From Treponema sp. (lineage in GTDB: Bacteria; Spirochaetota; Spirochaetia; Treponematales; Breznakiellaceae), in contig WQWD01000184.1 in NCBI GenBank assembly GCA_009785545.1, positions 1-5,412 on the forward strand: a stretch of DNA of 5,412 nt, read 5' to 3'. A model generated the notes under the pieces. It had not been told where the DNA came from, ran no database searches, and was given only the letters and a program-made list of their open reading frames with translations. The position numbers and the translations under genes are program-made. Positions 4,845-5,412 of this stretch are shown one piece after another (positions within the stretch are counted from its first letter, which is position 1; every line of letters begins with the position of its first letter).

Positions 4845-5412
4845 AAAGTCTGTCTGTGAGCGAATCTCAGTGGTTTGAAGACATCGAATTTTGGGAGCAT
4901 TTCGCTCCTGTTATGTTTGATGAAATTCATTGGGCGGAAGTCTCAGATGTAATAGAGGCTGTTACACGCCTTTGCGGGTTTAATTCCTATGGGGAGACAT
5001 CCCAAGAAGCGTGGAAAAAACCTTTGGAAGAAGTGCCAAAGGTTTTAGATCTTTGCTGCGGTCTTGGCAGAACAAGTTCTGAGTTTGCCCGTATGGGGTT
5101 TGCGGTAACAGGCGTTGACATAACAGAAAGCTTTTTAGAAACCGCAAAAGAAGACGCACTCCACGAAAAACTTAATATCGAATATATTCAATCTGATGCC
5201 AGAAAATTTGTCCGCCCTGATTATTTTGATTTAATAGTAAATCTGTATATTTCTTTTGGATATTTTGAAGAGAAAAAAGACGACCTTTTAGTTTTAAAAA
5301 ATGTTTACCAATCGCTGAAAAAAGACGGTCTGTTTATTATCGAAACGCTTGGCAAAGAAGTTGCTGTCAAAAACTTTGTCGAAGATGAATGGTTTGAACG
5401 TTCAGGTTACAC
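4841..5412 (+). CDS. Class I SAM-dependent methyltransferase, 3' end outside the window
   Basis: 190 residues are visible from ATG 4841 to the window end, with no stop. SAM-binding motif I is VLDLCCGLGRTSSEFA (residues 68-83), followed by FAVTGVDIT (87-95), whose Asp93 would bind the ribose hydroxyls. Then come IEYIQSDARKF (113-123), DYFDLIVNLYISFGYF (127-142, motif IV region) and LKKDGLFIIET (159-169, motif V/VI). This is the Methyltransf_25/11-type Rossmann fold. The N-terminal 60 residues (FWEHFAPVMFDEIHW) resemble the cap helices of small-molecule methyltransferases. The substrate cannot be read from the sequence. Translation is probably coupled through the ATGA overlap with the 68-residue gene, since no Shine-Dalgarno sequence is evident (TTCTGTCGC upstream). 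Confidence 0.88.
   Translation, partial: MKSLSVSESQWFEDIEFWEHFAPVMFDEIHWAEVSDVIEAVTRLCGFNSYGETSQEAWKKPLEEVPKVLDLCCGLGRTSSEFARMGFAVTGVDITESFLETAKEDALHEKLNIEYIQSDARKFVRPDYFDLIVNLYISFGYFEEKKDDLLVLKNVYQSLKKDGLFIIETLGKEVAVKNFVEDEWFERSGY

Overview
The window looks like a chromosomal accessory stretch from a spirochaete, most likely a Treponema-type host-associated species. This is inferred from gene style, not from a marker gene. The clues are moderate-to-low GC, secreted proteins with CsgG/LpoB-like domains and 'SGLFA' signal-peptide ends, and a membrane class III adenylate cyclase with a HAMP domain and a short TPR-like tail.

Layout. 1-92 is the C-terminal end of an IS3-family transposase, followed by its probable right end (to about 191). 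A 15-unit TC dinucleotide repeat (195-224) abuts that end. 225-492 holds a doubtful 47-codon ORF and several hairpins. 493-2177 is a two-gene, same-strand unit of exported proteins. Both proteins combine a CsgG/LpoB-like domain with a 'GTW' beta-barrel-like domain, but in opposite order. 2208-2475 is a broken toxin-antitoxin locus: a good promoter with a perfect palindromic operator candidate, a 37-codon antitoxin-like gene, and an overlapping YoeB/Txe-type toxin cut short after about 32 residues. 2600-2893 is a long, interrupted inverted repeat built of ordered conserved blocks, lying between the toxin remnant and the 3' end of the cyclase gene. 2898-4571 (minus strand) is the adenylate cyclase. 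Divergently from it, at 4638, starts a two-gene unit: a 68-residue protein of unknown function and, overlapping it by ATGA, a class I SAM-dependent methyltransferase that runs off the window.

How the parts relate. The two CsgG-like proteins are probably co-expressed and act in the periplasm or at the outer membrane. The cyclase would turn an external signal into cAMP. The methyltransferase and its small partner are probably translationally coupled. The IS end, microsatellite, decayed toxin gene and inverted repeat mark the region as one of turnover. I do not see a complete, clearly new defence or mobile system. The most interesting items are the domain-swapped CsgG/GTW pair, the very short antitoxin with an intact operator, the block-structured inverted repeat, and the apparently leaderless cyclase promoter.
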